From positions 1 to 20,366 of the forward strand of contig MFXA01000043.1 of NCBI GenBank assembly GCA_001787455.1: a stretch of 20,366 nucleotides of DNA, given 5' to 3'. The DNA comes from Candidatus Peregrinibacteria bacterium RIFCSPLOWO2_01_FULL_39_12 (lineage in GTDB: Bacteria; Patescibacteriota; Gracilibacteria; UBA1369; LOWO2-01-FULL-3). The translations under genes were made by a program, and so were the position numbers. Below the pieces are notes generated by a model. That model saw nothing but the letters and a program-made list of their open reading frames with translations, was not told the DNA's origin and ran no database searches. Of this stretch, positions 1-6,578 are shown piece by piece. Within the stretch, counting starts at the first letter, position 1; every line of letters begins with the position of its first letter.

Positions 1-53
1 GACAAAACATGATCAAGACCATCCTCAGCATCAATATTTTCTTTTAAAGCCAT
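1..53 (-). CDS. 5' end of a divergent gene, function unknown (partial)
   Basis: Reading the minus strand from an ATG at 53 gives an open frame MALKENIDAEDGLDHVL that leaves the window after 17 codons. A good minus-strand promoter lies just upstream (about 83-110), which supports a real divergent gene. There is no Shine-Dalgarno sequence, as in the rest of the window. Too little is visible to assign a family. Confidence 0.5.
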   Translation of the reverse strand, partial: MALKENIDAEDGLDHVL

Positions 54-82
54 AATTAAAGTGGTTAATGAATTTCGGCAGA

Positions 83-110
83 ATTATACCACTAAAAATT
101 CTTAGCGCAA
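83..110 (-). promoter_or_regulatory. Promoter of the divergent left-edge gene
   Basis: On the minus strand there is a perfect TATAAT (plus 83-88) preceded directly by TGG (plus 89-91), giving an extended -10. A TTGCGC -35-like box lies at plus 105-110 with a 16-bp spacer. Transcription would start near plus 76 and leave a leader of about 23 nt before the ATG at 53. Assigned from consensus only. Confidence 0.6.
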
Positions 111-136
111 GTTGTCAGAACGAACATTCATAAAAA

Positions 137-146
137 CCCTCGAGGG
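137..146. promoter_or_regulatory. Perfect CCCTCGAGGG palindrome between divergent promoters
   Basis: A 10-bp perfect palindrome flanked by A-rich and T-rich sequence (AAA left, ATTT right). It lies midway between the minus-strand promoter at 83-110 and the plus-strand promoter at 179-207. This is a typical place for an operator bound by a dimeric regulator. As an RNA hairpin it would have only 3 bp, so a DNA-level role is more likely. Function is inferred. Confidence 0.35.
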
Positions 147-178
147 ATTTATAGTTTTCCCTACCCAAAAAAATTCTA

Positions 179-207
179 TTGACTACCCAAAACCCTATCT
201 GTATATT
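179..207 (+). promoter_or_regulatory. Main promoter of the ribosomal-protein operon
   Basis: TTGACT at 179-184 and TATATT at 202-207 are separated by exactly 17 bp, matching 5 of 6 bases of each sigma70 consensus box. Transcription would begin near 214, giving a leader of about 100 nt before rplC. It is the best promoter-like match seen ahead of the 31-gene run. Confidence 0.7.
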
Positions 208-244
208 CTAACGGCATTTTGACAATTTTAAGTTAAAAGCATCT

Positions 245-294
245 GGAAGGGTTTGCCGAAAATCTTTCCTCATCCCCATCTACAATCGGATGGG
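245..294 (+). promoter_or_regulatory. Two tandem hairpins in the rplC leader
   Basis: Hairpin 1: 245-254 pairs with 260-269 (10 bp including two G-U pairs, loop GCCGA). Hairpin 2: CCCATC at 275-280 pairs with GATGGG at 289-294 (6 bp, loop of 8). Both lie between the predicted start of transcription and the rplC ATG, with no U-tract, so they do not look like a terminator. S10-type operons are often feedback-controlled by a ribosomal protein binding the leader (L4 in E. coli). A similar role here is inference. Confidence 0.45.
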
Positions 295-313
295 AACTTA
301 ACCTCTAAAAAAT

Positions 314-898
314 ATGTCAGGAATACTCGGTAAAAAAATAGGCATGACTCGCATCTTCCAAGATGATGGCCGCGTGATCCCAATCACTGTCATACAATGT
401 GAACCAAACGAAATCACACAAGTAAAAACAGTAGAAAAAGATGGATATCCGGCGATAGTCCTAGGATTTTTGAAACTCAAAAAACCTAGCAAAACAAGAA
501 AATTTAGATATCTGAAAGAATTCAGGATAAAAGAAGAAGAAATCGCAAATTACAAAAAAGGCGATTTTATCTCCTTGGAAAGCTTAAAAGATATTGAATC
601 TGTAGAAATAAGCGCGACATCCAAAGGAAAAGGATTCCAGGGAGTAGTAAAAAGATATCACTTTGCAGGCGGACCAAAAACCCACGGTTCTCACTTCAAC
701 AGGGAGCCGGGCTCAATAGGAACGCGTGCAAAACCGGGAAGAGTACACAAAGGGAAAAAACTTCCGGGAAGAATGGGGATGGCAAAAACAACTTTAAAAA
801 ATATTCCGGTAATAAAACTGGATATCGAAAATAACATAATCTGCTTAAAAGGCCCTACACCAGGTCCAACCGGCACAGTAATAAGTATTAAAAAATAA
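314..898 (+). CDS. rplC: 50S ribosomal protein L3 (uL3)
   Basis: A primary 23S rRNA-binding protein of the large subunit, 194 aa (bacterial L3 is about 205-215). It opens with the family signature GILGKKIGMTRIF and carries the long basic loop reaching the peptidyl-transferase centre (GSIGTRAKPG, KGKKLPGRMG, residues about 131-155). It ends in the usual KGPTPGPTGT segment. The ATG at 314 starts exactly at the conserved N-terminus. The upstream bases are A-rich with no Shine-Dalgarno sequence. It is the first gene of the operon: rpsJ, the usual first gene of the S10 operon, is absent. rplD follows after one base. Confidence 0.97.
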   Translation: MSGILGKKIGMTRIFQDDGRVIPITVIQCEPNEITQVKTVEKDGYPAIVLGFLKLKKPSKTRKFRYLKEFRIKEEEIANYKKGDFISLESLKDIESVEISATSKGKGFQGVVKRYHFAGGPKTHGSHFNREPGSIGTRAKPGRVHKGKKLPGRMGMAKTTLKNIPVIKLDIENNIICLKGPTPGPTGTVISIKK

Positions 899-899
899 G

Positions 900-1655
900 A
901 TGAAAATAGACATTTACAAACAATCCGGAGAAAAAAGCGGAACCATGGAGCTTCCAAAAGAAATTTTTGAAATTCCGTTTAACAAAGATTTGATTCATCA
1001 AGCGCTTCAAAGACAACTTTCAAATAAAAGAAAACCGATTGCACACGCAAAAACTAAAGGAGAAGTAAGAGGAGGAGGAAGAAAACCTTACAAACAAAAA
1101 CATACAGGAAGAGCCAGACAAGGAAGCATAAGGGCACCTCACTTTAAAGGCGGCGGTGTAACATTTGGTCCAAGAAACGTAAGAAATTTTGTAAAGGACA
1201 TGCCAAAAAAGCAACGCAGATTAGCACTTTTCTCAGCTTTATCGGAAAAAGCCAGAAATAACGAAATAATCGCATTGGAAGATTACAAAACCGAGCACCC
1301 AAGAACAAAAGACTTTGCTGAAATGCTAAAAAAGCTCCCAATAAAAAGAAATGTATTAGTTATTATTCCGGAAAAAGATCCGAACATCCAAAAATCCAGT
1401 AAAAACATAGCATTTGCAAAAACAATTTTAGCATCTTATGCAAACATCCACGATTTACAAAAATATAGAAGTATCCTTCTTCTTAAAAAAACAGTGGAAA
1501 AGATGAAGGAAACTTTTTTAGAAGACTCTGCAAAAGCACCAAATACAAGGCGGCAAGAAAATTTTGACCGCAGTGTACTATCCGGTACACGAGAATCAAA
1601 ATTTTCTGACAACACGGTAGATGGTACTTTTGCAGAGTCTTCTTTAACAAAGTAA
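900..1655 (+). CDS. rplD: 50S ribosomal protein L4 (uL4) with a palindrome-derived C-terminal tail
   Basis: L4 binds 23S rRNA and lines the exit tunnel through its extended loop (GGGRKPYKQKHTGRARQGS, residues about 58-76). The core up to residue about 207, ending YRSILLLKKTVEKMKETFL, matches a complete bacterial L4 (200-210 aa). From residue 208 to 251 there is an extra tail beginning EDSAKAP that has no counterpart in L4. It is encoded by a 124-bp imperfect palindrome (1520-1643). The tail is low in basic residues and Ser/Thr-rich, unlike ribosomal extensions, so it looks like an insertion at the 3' end that kept the frame open. Whether the tail is made and kept is unknown. Confidence 0.96.
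   Translation: MKIDIYKQSGEKSGTMELPKEIFEIPFNKDLIHQALQRQLSNKRKPIAHAKTKGEVRGGGRKPYKQKHTGRARQGSIRAPHFKGGGVTFGPRNVRNFVKDMPKKQRRLALFSALSEKARNNEIIALEDYKTEHPRTKDFAEMLKKLPIKRNVLVIIPEKDPNIQKSSKNIAFAKTILASYANIHDLQKYRSILLLKKTVEKMKETFLEDSAKAPNTRRQENFDRSVLSGTRESKFSDNTVDGTFAESSLTK
1520..1643. repeat. 124-bp imperfect coding palindrome at the 3' end of rplD
   Basis: The two arms pair without gaps (paired positions always sum to 3163). The blocks are 1520-1536 with 1627-1643 (17 of 17), 1538-1541 with 1622-1625, 1556-1567 with 1596-1607 (12 of 12), and 1573-1578 with 1585-1590 around a 6-nt loop. About 44 of 59 positions pair. The plus strand reads EDSAKAP...ENFD...FAESS in rplD. The minus strand also reads EDSAKVP...ENFD...FAESS. 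This arrangement is like the Rickettsia palindromic elements, which sit in frame inside protein genes. I do not recognise this family. Confidence 0.85.
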
Positions 1656-1656
1656 A

Positions 1657-1959
1657 ATGAAAGGATTTTCACCTATAATTCAGGCGATAACAACCGAAAA
1701 AAGTTCACTCGAACAAACTATCGGCAAATATACATTTTTAGTCAATAAAGATGCGACAAAGATTGATATAAAAAGAGCTATAAAAGAGATGTACGGCGTA
1801 GACGCGAAAACAGTCAGAACCAGTATAGTTCCAAAGAAAATAAGAGTTTTGAAAGGCAAATTCGACTGGGCAAAACGCCCTTCATACAAAAAAGCGACAG
1901 TCACATTGAAAGGTAAAAAAACAATAGATCCAAGTAAAATTAAAGAACATAAGAAATAA
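1657..1959 (+). CDS. rplW: 50S ribosomal protein L23 (uL23)
   Basis: L23 lies at the tunnel exit and is the docking site for trigger factor and SRP. The 100-aa protein has the family layout: the N-terminal ITTEKSS signature (residues 11-17), the KYTFLVNKDATK strand (24-35), the IKRAIKEMYGVDAKTV helix (38-53), and a basic loop with KGKFDWAKRPSYKKATVTL near the C-terminus. It starts one base after rplD, right behind the palindromic tail. The tail therefore did not disrupt operon order. No Shine-Dalgarno sequence (upstream AACAAAGTAAA). Confidence 0.96.
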   Translation: MKGFSPIIQAITTEKSSLEQTIGKYTFLVNKDATKIDIKRAIKEMYGVDAKTVRTSIVPKKIRVLKGKFDWAKRPSYKKATVTLKGKKTIDPSKIKEHKK

Positions 1960-1961
1960 CA

Positions 1962-2798
1962 ATGGGTATCCGAAAATTTAGACCAACAACACCGGGAGTC
2001 CGCCAGATGAGCATATCGACCTTTGAAGAAATTACAAAGACATGGCCTGAAAAATCATTATTGACGAACATAAAAAGACATGCCGGCAGAAATTCCAGAG
2101 GGAAAATCACGATACGCCATAGAGGAAGCGGAGCAAAAAGGATGTACAGAATGGTAGACTTCAATCAAACGGATAAACTGGGTATTGAAGGGAAAGTTGC
2201 CGCAATCGAATACGATCCAAACAGAACAGCGTACATAATGCTTGTGATATACAGAGATGGAGAAAAAAGATATCACATAGCACCGGAAGGAATAAAAGTT
2301 GGAGCGAGCATAATGACAAAAGAAAAAGCTAAGATAAAAACCGGAAACAGAATAACACTCAAAAACATACCGGTTGGATACAGTATTCACAACGTAGAAT
2401 TATGCGAGAAAAAAGGTGGCAAGCTTGCAAGGACAGCAGGAACAAGCCTAAAACTTGTATCACTGGAAGGCCCTTATGCACAGCTACAAATGCCATCTGG
2501 GGAAATAAGGATGGTAAGCAAAGGCTGTTTCGCGTCAATAGGAATAGTAAGCAACGCAGAGCATAACAATATAGTAATTGGAAAAGCCGGAAGAAGCAGG
2601 CACATGGGACGACGTCCGGAAGTAAGAGGTAAAGCCATGAATCCAAAAGACCATCCGCATGGAGGCGGAGAAGGACGAACTTCAATCGGGTTAAAACATC
2701 CGAAAACTCCATGGGGAATGCCGGCTCTCGGATTTAAAACAAGAAAACGAAAATATACAAATAAATGGATAGTAAGAAGTAGACACTTAGCAAAATAA
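1962..2798 (+). CDS. rplB: 50S ribosomal protein L2 (uL2)
   Basis: L2 is needed for subunit joining and peptidyl-transferase activity. The 278-aa length is normal. Family features are visible in order: RNSRGKITIRHRGSGAKR (about 44-61), the OB-fold region with AAIEYDPNRTAYIMLV (79-94), the SH3-like domain with ARTAGTSLKLV (about 151-161), and the strongly conserved C-terminal stretch GRRPEVRGKAMNPKDHPHGG followed by GEGRTS and KTPWG. This stretch holds the conserved His near the catalytic centre. The 2-nt gap after rplW shows tight operon packing. Confidence 0.98.
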   Translation: MGIRKFRPTTPGVRQMSISTFEEITKTWPEKSLLTNIKRHAGRNSRGKITIRHRGSGAKRMYRMVDFNQTDKLGIEGKVAAIEYDPNRTAYIMLVIYRDGEKRYHIAPEGIKVGASIMTKEKAKIKTGNRITLKNIPVGYSIHNVELCEKKGGKLARTAGTSLKLVSLEGPYAQLQMPSGEIRMVSKGCFASIGIVSNAEHNNIVIGKAGRSRHMGRRPEVRGKAMNPKDHPHGGGEGRTSIGLKHPKTPWGMPALGFKTRKRKYTNKWIVRSRHLAK

Positions 2799-2812
2799 TA
2801 ACCTAACAAACC

Positions 2813-3097
2813 ATGGGAAGAAGTAGTAAAAAAGGCCCATTCATAGATCCGAAACTGATAAAAAAAGTTGAAACGCTTACCAGCACGGGTCAAAAAAAAC
2901 CAATTAAAACATGGTCGAGAAAGTGCGATATCCCGCCGGAATTTGTAGGGCACACGTTTGCAGTCCATAACGGAAAACAATTTATACCGGTATTCATCAC
3001 GGAAAATATGGTTGGACATAAACTTGGAGAATTCTCCCCAACAAAAACATTCAGAGGACACGGTGGTAAACTCGCAAAAGGAGACTCTGCAGCATAA
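2813..3097 (+). CDS. rpsS: 30S ribosomal protein S19 (uS19)
   Basis: S19 sits in the head of the small subunit and contacts S13. The 94-aa protein opens MGRSSKKGPFIDPKL and carries KTWSRKCDIPPEFVGHTFAVHNGK (about 32-55) and the C-terminal signature GEFSPTKTFRGHGGK. The GRSSKKGPF start fixes the ATG at 2813. The 14-nt spacer ahead holds a CCTAAC motif and no Shine-Dalgarno sequence. The last residues (GDSAA) replace the usual Lys-rich tail. Confidence 0.96.
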   Translation: MGRSSKKGPFIDPKLIKKVETLTSTGQKKPIKTWSRKCDIPPEFVGHTFAVHNGKQFIPVFITENMVGHKLGEFSPTKTFRGHGGKLAKGDSAA

Positions 3098-3113
3098 AAA
3101 ATTATAAAAAATT

Positions 3114-3500
3114 ATGAAATCAATATTAAGAAACGCAAAAATCGCACCAAAAAAAGCCAACCTAGTAGCGGAACTCGTAAGAATGAAACCTGTACAAGAC
3201 GCTATAGACACACTAAGATTTACGCAAAAAAAAGCGGCAAAAATACTTAAAAAAGTGGTAGAATCGGCAGCCGCAAACGCAGAAACTAATTTCAAGCAAA
3301 AAAAAGCATCACTTTATATAAAAGAAATATTGGTAACGACAGGAACTACATACAAAAGAGGGGTCTCAATTTCAAGAGGAAGAGTCCACCCTATCAGAAA
3401 AACACTGTCTCATATAACTGTAAAACTTGCTACGAATGAAAGCCCGGTAAAACCGGAAAAAACAATAAAACCTAAAAAACAACTAACACATGGGGCATAA
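3114..3500 (+). CDS. rplV: 50S ribosomal protein L22 (uL22)
   Basis: L22 binds all domains of 23S rRNA and its beta-hairpin lines the exit tunnel. The 128-aa protein shows the N-terminal RNAKIAPKKANLVAELVRMK, the helical AAKILKKVVESAAANAE segment (about 41-57), and the end of the hairpin with RGVSISRGRVHPIRKTLSHI (82-101). A Lys/Pro-rich tail of about 25 residues follows the normal end. The last 11 nt overlap the start of rpsC, which suggests coupled translation. Confidence 0.95.
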   Translation: MKSILRNAKIAPKKANLVAELVRMKPVQDAIDTLRFTQKKAAKILKKVVESAAANAETNFKQKKASLYIKEILVTTGTTYKRGVSISRGRVHPIRKTLSHITVKLATNESPVKPEKTIKPKKQLTHGA

Positions 3501-4170
3501 AGTTAATCCAAAAATAATAAGATTGGGAATAACACGCGATTGGGACTCAAAATGGTATGCCTCAAAAAAGACATATACAAAATTGCTTCACCAGGATTTG
3601 GAAATTGAGAAACTCATCTATAAACAGATGAAAGAAGAAGGTGTCGCTCAAGTTGAAATAATGAGAACTCAAGGAAAAGTTATTATAAACATTCACACTT
3701 CAAAACCGGGAGTGGTTATAGGACGCGGCGGCGAAACAATAGAAAAATTAAAGGATACATTATCTAAAAAATTCAAGGAAACTTTTGCGATCAACATCAA
3801 AGAAATCAAAAAACCAATGCTGGATGCAAGAATTGTAGGAGACAACCTTGCAGTACAAGTCGAAAAAAGAGTTTCTTATAGAAGAGCCTCAAAAATGGCC
3901 ATTGAAAAGACCATGGAAGCAGGGGCAATCGGAGTAAAAATTTATTTGGGGGGGAGACTGAACGGAGTTGAAATTTCTCGAGGAGAATTCTTCTCAAAAG
4001 GGAAGATTCCTCTACAAACATTCAGGGCAAACATTGATTATGCAAGCGTAACCGCATACACGACTTACGGGAAAATAGGAATTAAAGTTTGGATATACAA
4101 AGGAGACGTATTTAAAAAAGATATGGAAGCGAAACTATTGGAACAAATTGAAGAAATTAAACAATCCTAA
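3490..4170 (+). CDS. rpsC: 30S ribosomal protein S3 (uS3)
   Basis: S3 forms part of the mRNA entry channel and its helicase activity. The 226-aa length is normal. It starts MGHKVNPKIIRLGITRDWDS, holds a type II KH domain with the GRGG loop at residues 78-81, and a C-terminal S3 domain with YRRASKMAIEKTMEAGAIGVK (about 131-151) and ISRGEFFSKGKIPLQTFRANI. The ATG overlaps the last 11 nt of rplV. It is separated from rplP by 3 nt. Confidence 0.97.
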   Translation: MGHKVNPKIIRLGITRDWDSKWYASKKTYTKLLHQDLEIEKLIYKQMKEEGVAQVEIMRTQGKVIINIHTSKPGVVIGRGGETIEKLKDTLSKKFKETFAINIKEIKKPMLDARIVGDNLAVQVEKRVSYRRASKMAIEKTMEAGAIGVKIYLGGRLNGVEISRGEFFSKGKIPLQTFRANIDYASVTAYTTYGKIGIKVWIYKGDVFKKDMEAKLLEQIEEIKQS

Positions 4171-4173
4171 ATC

Positions 4174-4593
4174 ATGTTACAGCCAAAAAAGCAAAAGCAC
4201 AGAAAACAATTCAGAGGCAGATCGGACACGAAAGGTGTTGCCACAAGAAACAACAGAATTACGTTCGGCACATACGGCCTGAAATCAGTGGAAAGCGGAG
4301 AAATTAATTCAAGGCAAATAGAAGCGGCAAGAAGAAGTATGACCAGATACACAAAACGCGGAGGTAAAACATGGATCCTTATCTTTCCTCACAAGCCACT
4401 GACAAAGAAACCGGCGGAAGTACCGATGGGAAGCGGAAAAGGATCGCCGGAAGTTTTTGTAGCAACGGTAAAACCGGGATCAGTAATATTTGAAATGGAA
4501 GGTGTGGACGCCAAATCAGCAAAAGAAGCTTTACGCCTTGCCGCACATAAATTGCCGGTAAAATGTAGATTTGTTAACAGTAAAGAAATTTAA
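4174..4593 (+). CDS. rplP: 50S ribosomal protein L16 (uL16)
   Basis: L16 stabilises the A-site tRNA pocket of the large subunit. The 139-aa protein has MLQPKKQKHRKQFRGRS at the start, the QIEAARRSMTRYTKRGGK block (about 48-65) and KEALRLAAHKLPVKCRFV at the end. Two changes stand out against the E. coli protein. The FPDKP turn is FPHKP (residues 71-75), and the VRMGKGKG loop is VPMGSGKG (83-90), so the Arg that RoxA hydroxylates in E. coli (Arg81) is Pro84 here. Confidence 0.97.
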   Translation: MLQPKKQKHRKQFRGRSDTKGVATRNNRITFGTYGLKSVESGEINSRQIEAARRSMTRYTKRGGKTWILIFPHKPLTKKPAEVPMGSGKGSPEVFVATVKPGSVIFEMEGVDAKSAKEALRLAAHKLPVKCRFVNSKEI

Positions 4594-4595
4594 AC

Positions 4596-4796
4596 ATGAA
4601 AACACTTGAAGAATTAAAAAAAACGGACCCGAAAAAACTGCAAGATGAACTGCGTTTAGCTGAAAAAGACTTGTTCAAATACGCATATGATGTTAAGAAT
4701 GGACAGTCGAAAAATACACATCAGATACGAAATTATAAAAAATATATAGCAAGGATAAAAACCACAATTAATAATTCACAAAGACATGAGGTATAA
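4596..4796 (+). CDS. rpmC: 50S ribosomal protein L29 (uL29)
   Basis: L29 is a small two-helix protein next to L23 at the tunnel exit. The 66-aa sequence has the typical two-helix pattern: LEELKKTDPKKLQDELRLAE and then HQIRNYKKYIARIKTTINN, the latter matching the conserved RxxKRxIARIKT region. It is placed between rplP and rpsQ as in nearly all bacteria. Its last 11 nt overlap the start of rpsQ. Confidence 0.93.
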   Translation: MKTLEELKKTDPKKLQDELRLAEKDLFKYAYDVKNGQSKNTHQIRNYKKYIARIKTTINNSQRHEV

Positions 4797-5028
4797 AAAA
4801 GCGGTAATTTCCAGCAATAAACAGCAAAAAACACTAGTAGTTCGTGTGGATTCATACAAAATTCATCCAAAATATAAGAAAAAATTTAAAGTTTCAAAAA
4901 AGTTTTATGTAGATAATCCTGAAAATAAAAAATTTGAGATAGGAGACGAGGTAACCATTTATGAAACAAAACCGTTAAGCAAGCTCAAGAGATGGACAAT
5001 AATCCAACCTAATAATCAACAAAAATGA
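4786..5028 (+). CDS. rpsQ: 30S ribosomal protein S17 (uS17)
   Basis: S17 is an OB-fold protein that binds 16S rRNA early in assembly. The 80-aa protein carries KTLVVRVDSYKIHPKYKKK (about 15-33), the FEIGDEVTIYETKPLSKLKRW stretch (about 50-70) and the usual basic surface. The ATG at 4786 overlaps rpmC by 11 nt and gives a very short N-terminus. The gene ends with TGA in an ATGA overlap with rplN, one of two TGA stops in the window. Confidence 0.94.
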   Translation: MRYKKAVISSNKQQKTLVVRVDSYKIHPKYKKKFKVSKKFYVDNPENKKFEIGDEVTIYETKPLSKLKRWTIIQPNNQQK

Positions 5029-5393
5029 TTCAGTTAAGAACACATCTAAATGTAGCGGATAACTCGGGAGCAAAAATGGTCTCCTGTATAAAGGTACTGG
5101 GAGGCACCCGCGCCCGCTATGCGGAACTCGGAGACGTAATAATAGTTACGGTTAAAGATGCAAGCGTACGAGGATTAGTTAAAAAGAAAACAGTAGAAAG
5201 AGCCGTAATAGTAAGACAGAAAAGAGAATTTCACAGAAGAGACGGAACAAGCATAAGATTTGATGAAAACGCAGTAGTAATTGTAGATAAAGAGAATCAA
5301 CCAAAAGGAACACGTGTATTCGGTCCGGTGGCAAGGGAACTGCGCGAACTTGGATTTCAAAAAATAATATCTCAAGCACCTGAAGTTTTGTAA
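5025..5393 (+). CDS. rplN: 50S ribosomal protein L14 (uL14)
   Basis: L14 lies at the subunit interface and forms bridges with 16S rRNA. The 122-aa length is exactly that of the family. The signature MIQLRTHLNVADNSGAKMVS opens the protein. IRFDENAVVIVDKENQPKGT (about 77-96) and GTRVFGPVARELRE (about 95-108) are conserved. The start lies in an ATGA overlap with rpsQ, so translation is probably by termination-reinitiation. Confidence 0.97.
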   Translation: MIQLRTHLNVADNSGAKMVSCIKVLGGTRARYAELGDVIIVTVKDASVRGLVKKKTVERAVIVRQKREFHRRDGTSIRFDENAVVIVDKENQPKGTRVFGPVARELRELGFQKIISQAPEVL

Positions 5394-5404
5394 TATTTAT
5401 CATC

Positions 5405-5728
5405 ATGAAAATCAAAGTAAACGACCAAATAGTAGTAATCACCGGCAAAGACAAGGGCAAAAAAGGAAAAGTTCTGAAAGCAATGACCAAACAAAATAAA
5501 GTTGTGGTGGAAAAAATCAATTTAAAAACAAAACACATCAAAAAAACTCAACAAAAAGCTGGCGAACGTATTCAATTTGAAGCTCCAATGAATGCTTCAA
5601 ACGCAATGGTCGTCTGCCCTCACTGCGATAAAAAAACAAGAGTCGGATACAAAAAACTGGCAACAGGGAAAAAACAAAGAATATGCAAAAAATGTAAAGA
5701 AACTCTCGATAAAATAGTTAAGAAATAA
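5405..5728 (+). CDS. rplX: 50S ribosomal protein L24 (uL24), zinc-ribbon form
   Basis: L24 starts assembly of the large subunit. The 107-aa protein has an N-terminal KOW motif (VITGKDKGKKGKVLK, residues about 11-25) and a C-terminal module with C71-P-H-C74 and C94-K-K-C97. The pairs are spaced like a zinc ribbon. The E. coli protein lacks these cysteines, but such L24 forms occur in several bacterial groups. Zinc binding is inferred from cysteine spacing. The gene is 11 nt after rplN and 1 nt before rplE. Confidence 0.95.
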   Translation: MKIKVNDQIVVITGKDKGKKGKVLKAMTKQNKVVVEKINLKTKHIKKTQQKAGERIQFEAPMNASNAMVVCPHCDKKTRVGYKKLATGKKQRICKKCKETLDKIVKK

Positions 5729-5729
5729 T

Positions 5730-6299
5730 ATGACAAAACTAATTGATCTAAAAACCAGATTTTACACGGAAATAGCTCCAAAGCTAAAAGAAACGCTTGG
5801 GTTGAAAAACACAATGGCAAATCCGAAAGTTCTGAAAATAGTGGTAAACTCGGGAATTGGCACATATATAAAAACTCACAATAAAGATTATTCAAACGTC
5901 GTAGAAAACATTACAAAAATAACAGGTCAGCGCCCAATTGTTACAAAAGCAAAAAAAGCTATTTCAAACTTCAAAGTCAGAGAAAATGAACCGGCGGGAG
6001 TAATGGTGACTCTAAGAGGAAAAAGGATGTATGACTTCTTAAATAAACTGGTAAATATCGTATTCCCCCGCGTAAGAGATTTTAGAGGTTTATCGGACAA
6101 AGCATTCGACGGACACGGAAACTACGCGATAGGATTCAAAGAACACACTGTATTCCCGGAAATCAGTCCGGACGACGTAATTAAATTGCACGGATTGCAA
6201 ATAAACATAATTACAAACGCAAAAACCGACAAAAAAGGACTGGAACTTTTTAAAGCACTTGGATTTCCTTTTAAAAAACCCGATAAAAAAAATAATTAA
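5730..6299 (+). CDS. rplE: 50S ribosomal protein L5 (uL5)
   Basis: L5 binds 5S rRNA and contacts P-site tRNA. The 189-aa length is slightly above the usual 179. Conserved features include NPKVLKIVVNSGIG (about 31-44), the ITGQRPIVTKAKKAISNFKV block (67-86), and the C-terminal FPRVRDFRGLS, GNYAIGFKEHTVFPEI region. It follows rplX by one base, in the standard spc order. No Shine-Dalgarno sequence (upstream AAGAAATAAT). Confidence 0.97.
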   Translation: MTKLIDLKTRFYTEIAPKLKETLGLKNTMANPKVLKIVVNSGIGTYIKTHNKDYSNVVENITKITGQRPIVTKAKKAISNFKVRENEPAGVMVTLRGKRMYDFLNKLVNIVFPRVRDFRGLSDKAFDGHGNYAIGFKEHTVFPEISPDDVIKLHGLQINIITNAKTDKKGLELFKALGFPFKKPDKKNN

Positions 6300-6305
6300 A
6301 GCCTT

Positions 6306-6530
6306 ATGGCAAAACTATCACTTAAAATTAAGACGGAAAGGAGAAAAGTACTTTCTACAAAACAATTTGCGGAAGGCAAAAAAATCACATTTCCAACCCG
6401 TGTTTACAACAGATGCAGAAAATGCGGAAGAGTGGGAGGATATATGAGAAAATTTGCACTTTGCAGAATCTGTTTTAGAGAACTTGCAAGAGAAGGAAAA
6501 GTAATGGGAGTAAAAAAATCATCTTGGTAA
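6306..6530 (+). CDS. rpsN: 30S ribosomal protein S14, zinc type (uS14)
   Basis: S14 is a head protein of the small subunit. This is the zinc-binding short form: C37-R-K-C40 and C53-R-I-C56 form a CXXC-x12-CXXC site, followed by FRELAREGKVMGVKKSSW, which is the family C-terminus. At 74 aa it is about 13 residues longer at the N-terminus than the common 61-aa form. The ATG at 6306 opens MAKLSLK, like the family MAKKS, and is the only sensible start. A hairpin follows the stop. Confidence 0.95.
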   Translation: MAKLSLKIKTERRKVLSTKQFAEGKKITFPTRVYNRCRKCGRVGGYMRKFALCRICFRELAREGKVMGVKKSSW

Positions 6531-6532
6531 CA

Positions 6533-6551
6533 GAAATCGCTTTGCGATTTC
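6533..6551 (+). other. Intergenic hairpin between rpsN and rpsH
   Basis: GAAATCGC at 6533-6540 pairs perfectly with GCGATTTC at 6544-6551 around a TTT loop (8 bp). It starts two bases after the rpsN stop and is followed by CATACTAACC. There is no U-tract, so it does not look like an intrinsic terminator, and the operon continues. It resembles the first hairpin of the two-hairpin elements at 7906 and 16146. Confidence 0.7.
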
Positions 6552-6578
6552 CATACTAACCTAAATTAAATCATACTT

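Noticed and set aside
219..224. Second TTGACA before rplC
   Set aside because: No -10 box at 16-18 bp downstream; the TTGACT/TATATT pair at 179-207 is better.
1436..1672. 78-codon minus-strand frame at the end of rplD that resembles the L4 tail
   Set aside because: Not a gene: the likeness is a consequence of the palindrome. Reported as part of the palindrome.
3080..3096. GGAGACTCTGCAGC in the end of rpsS resembles the outer block of the rplD palindrome
   Set aside because: Only about 11 of 12 bases match, there is no partner arm, and such a match may arise by chance.
2474..3295. 273-codon open frame on the minus strand across rplB, rpsS and rplV
   Set aside because: It is antisense to three clearly conserved ribosomal genes, rich in Phe, Cys and Leu as expected from the complement of Lys-rich genes, and shows no family motif.
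6259..6447. 62-codon plus-strand frame across rplE and rpsN
   Set aside because: A shifted-frame shadow of rpsN; rpsN carries the zinc motifs.
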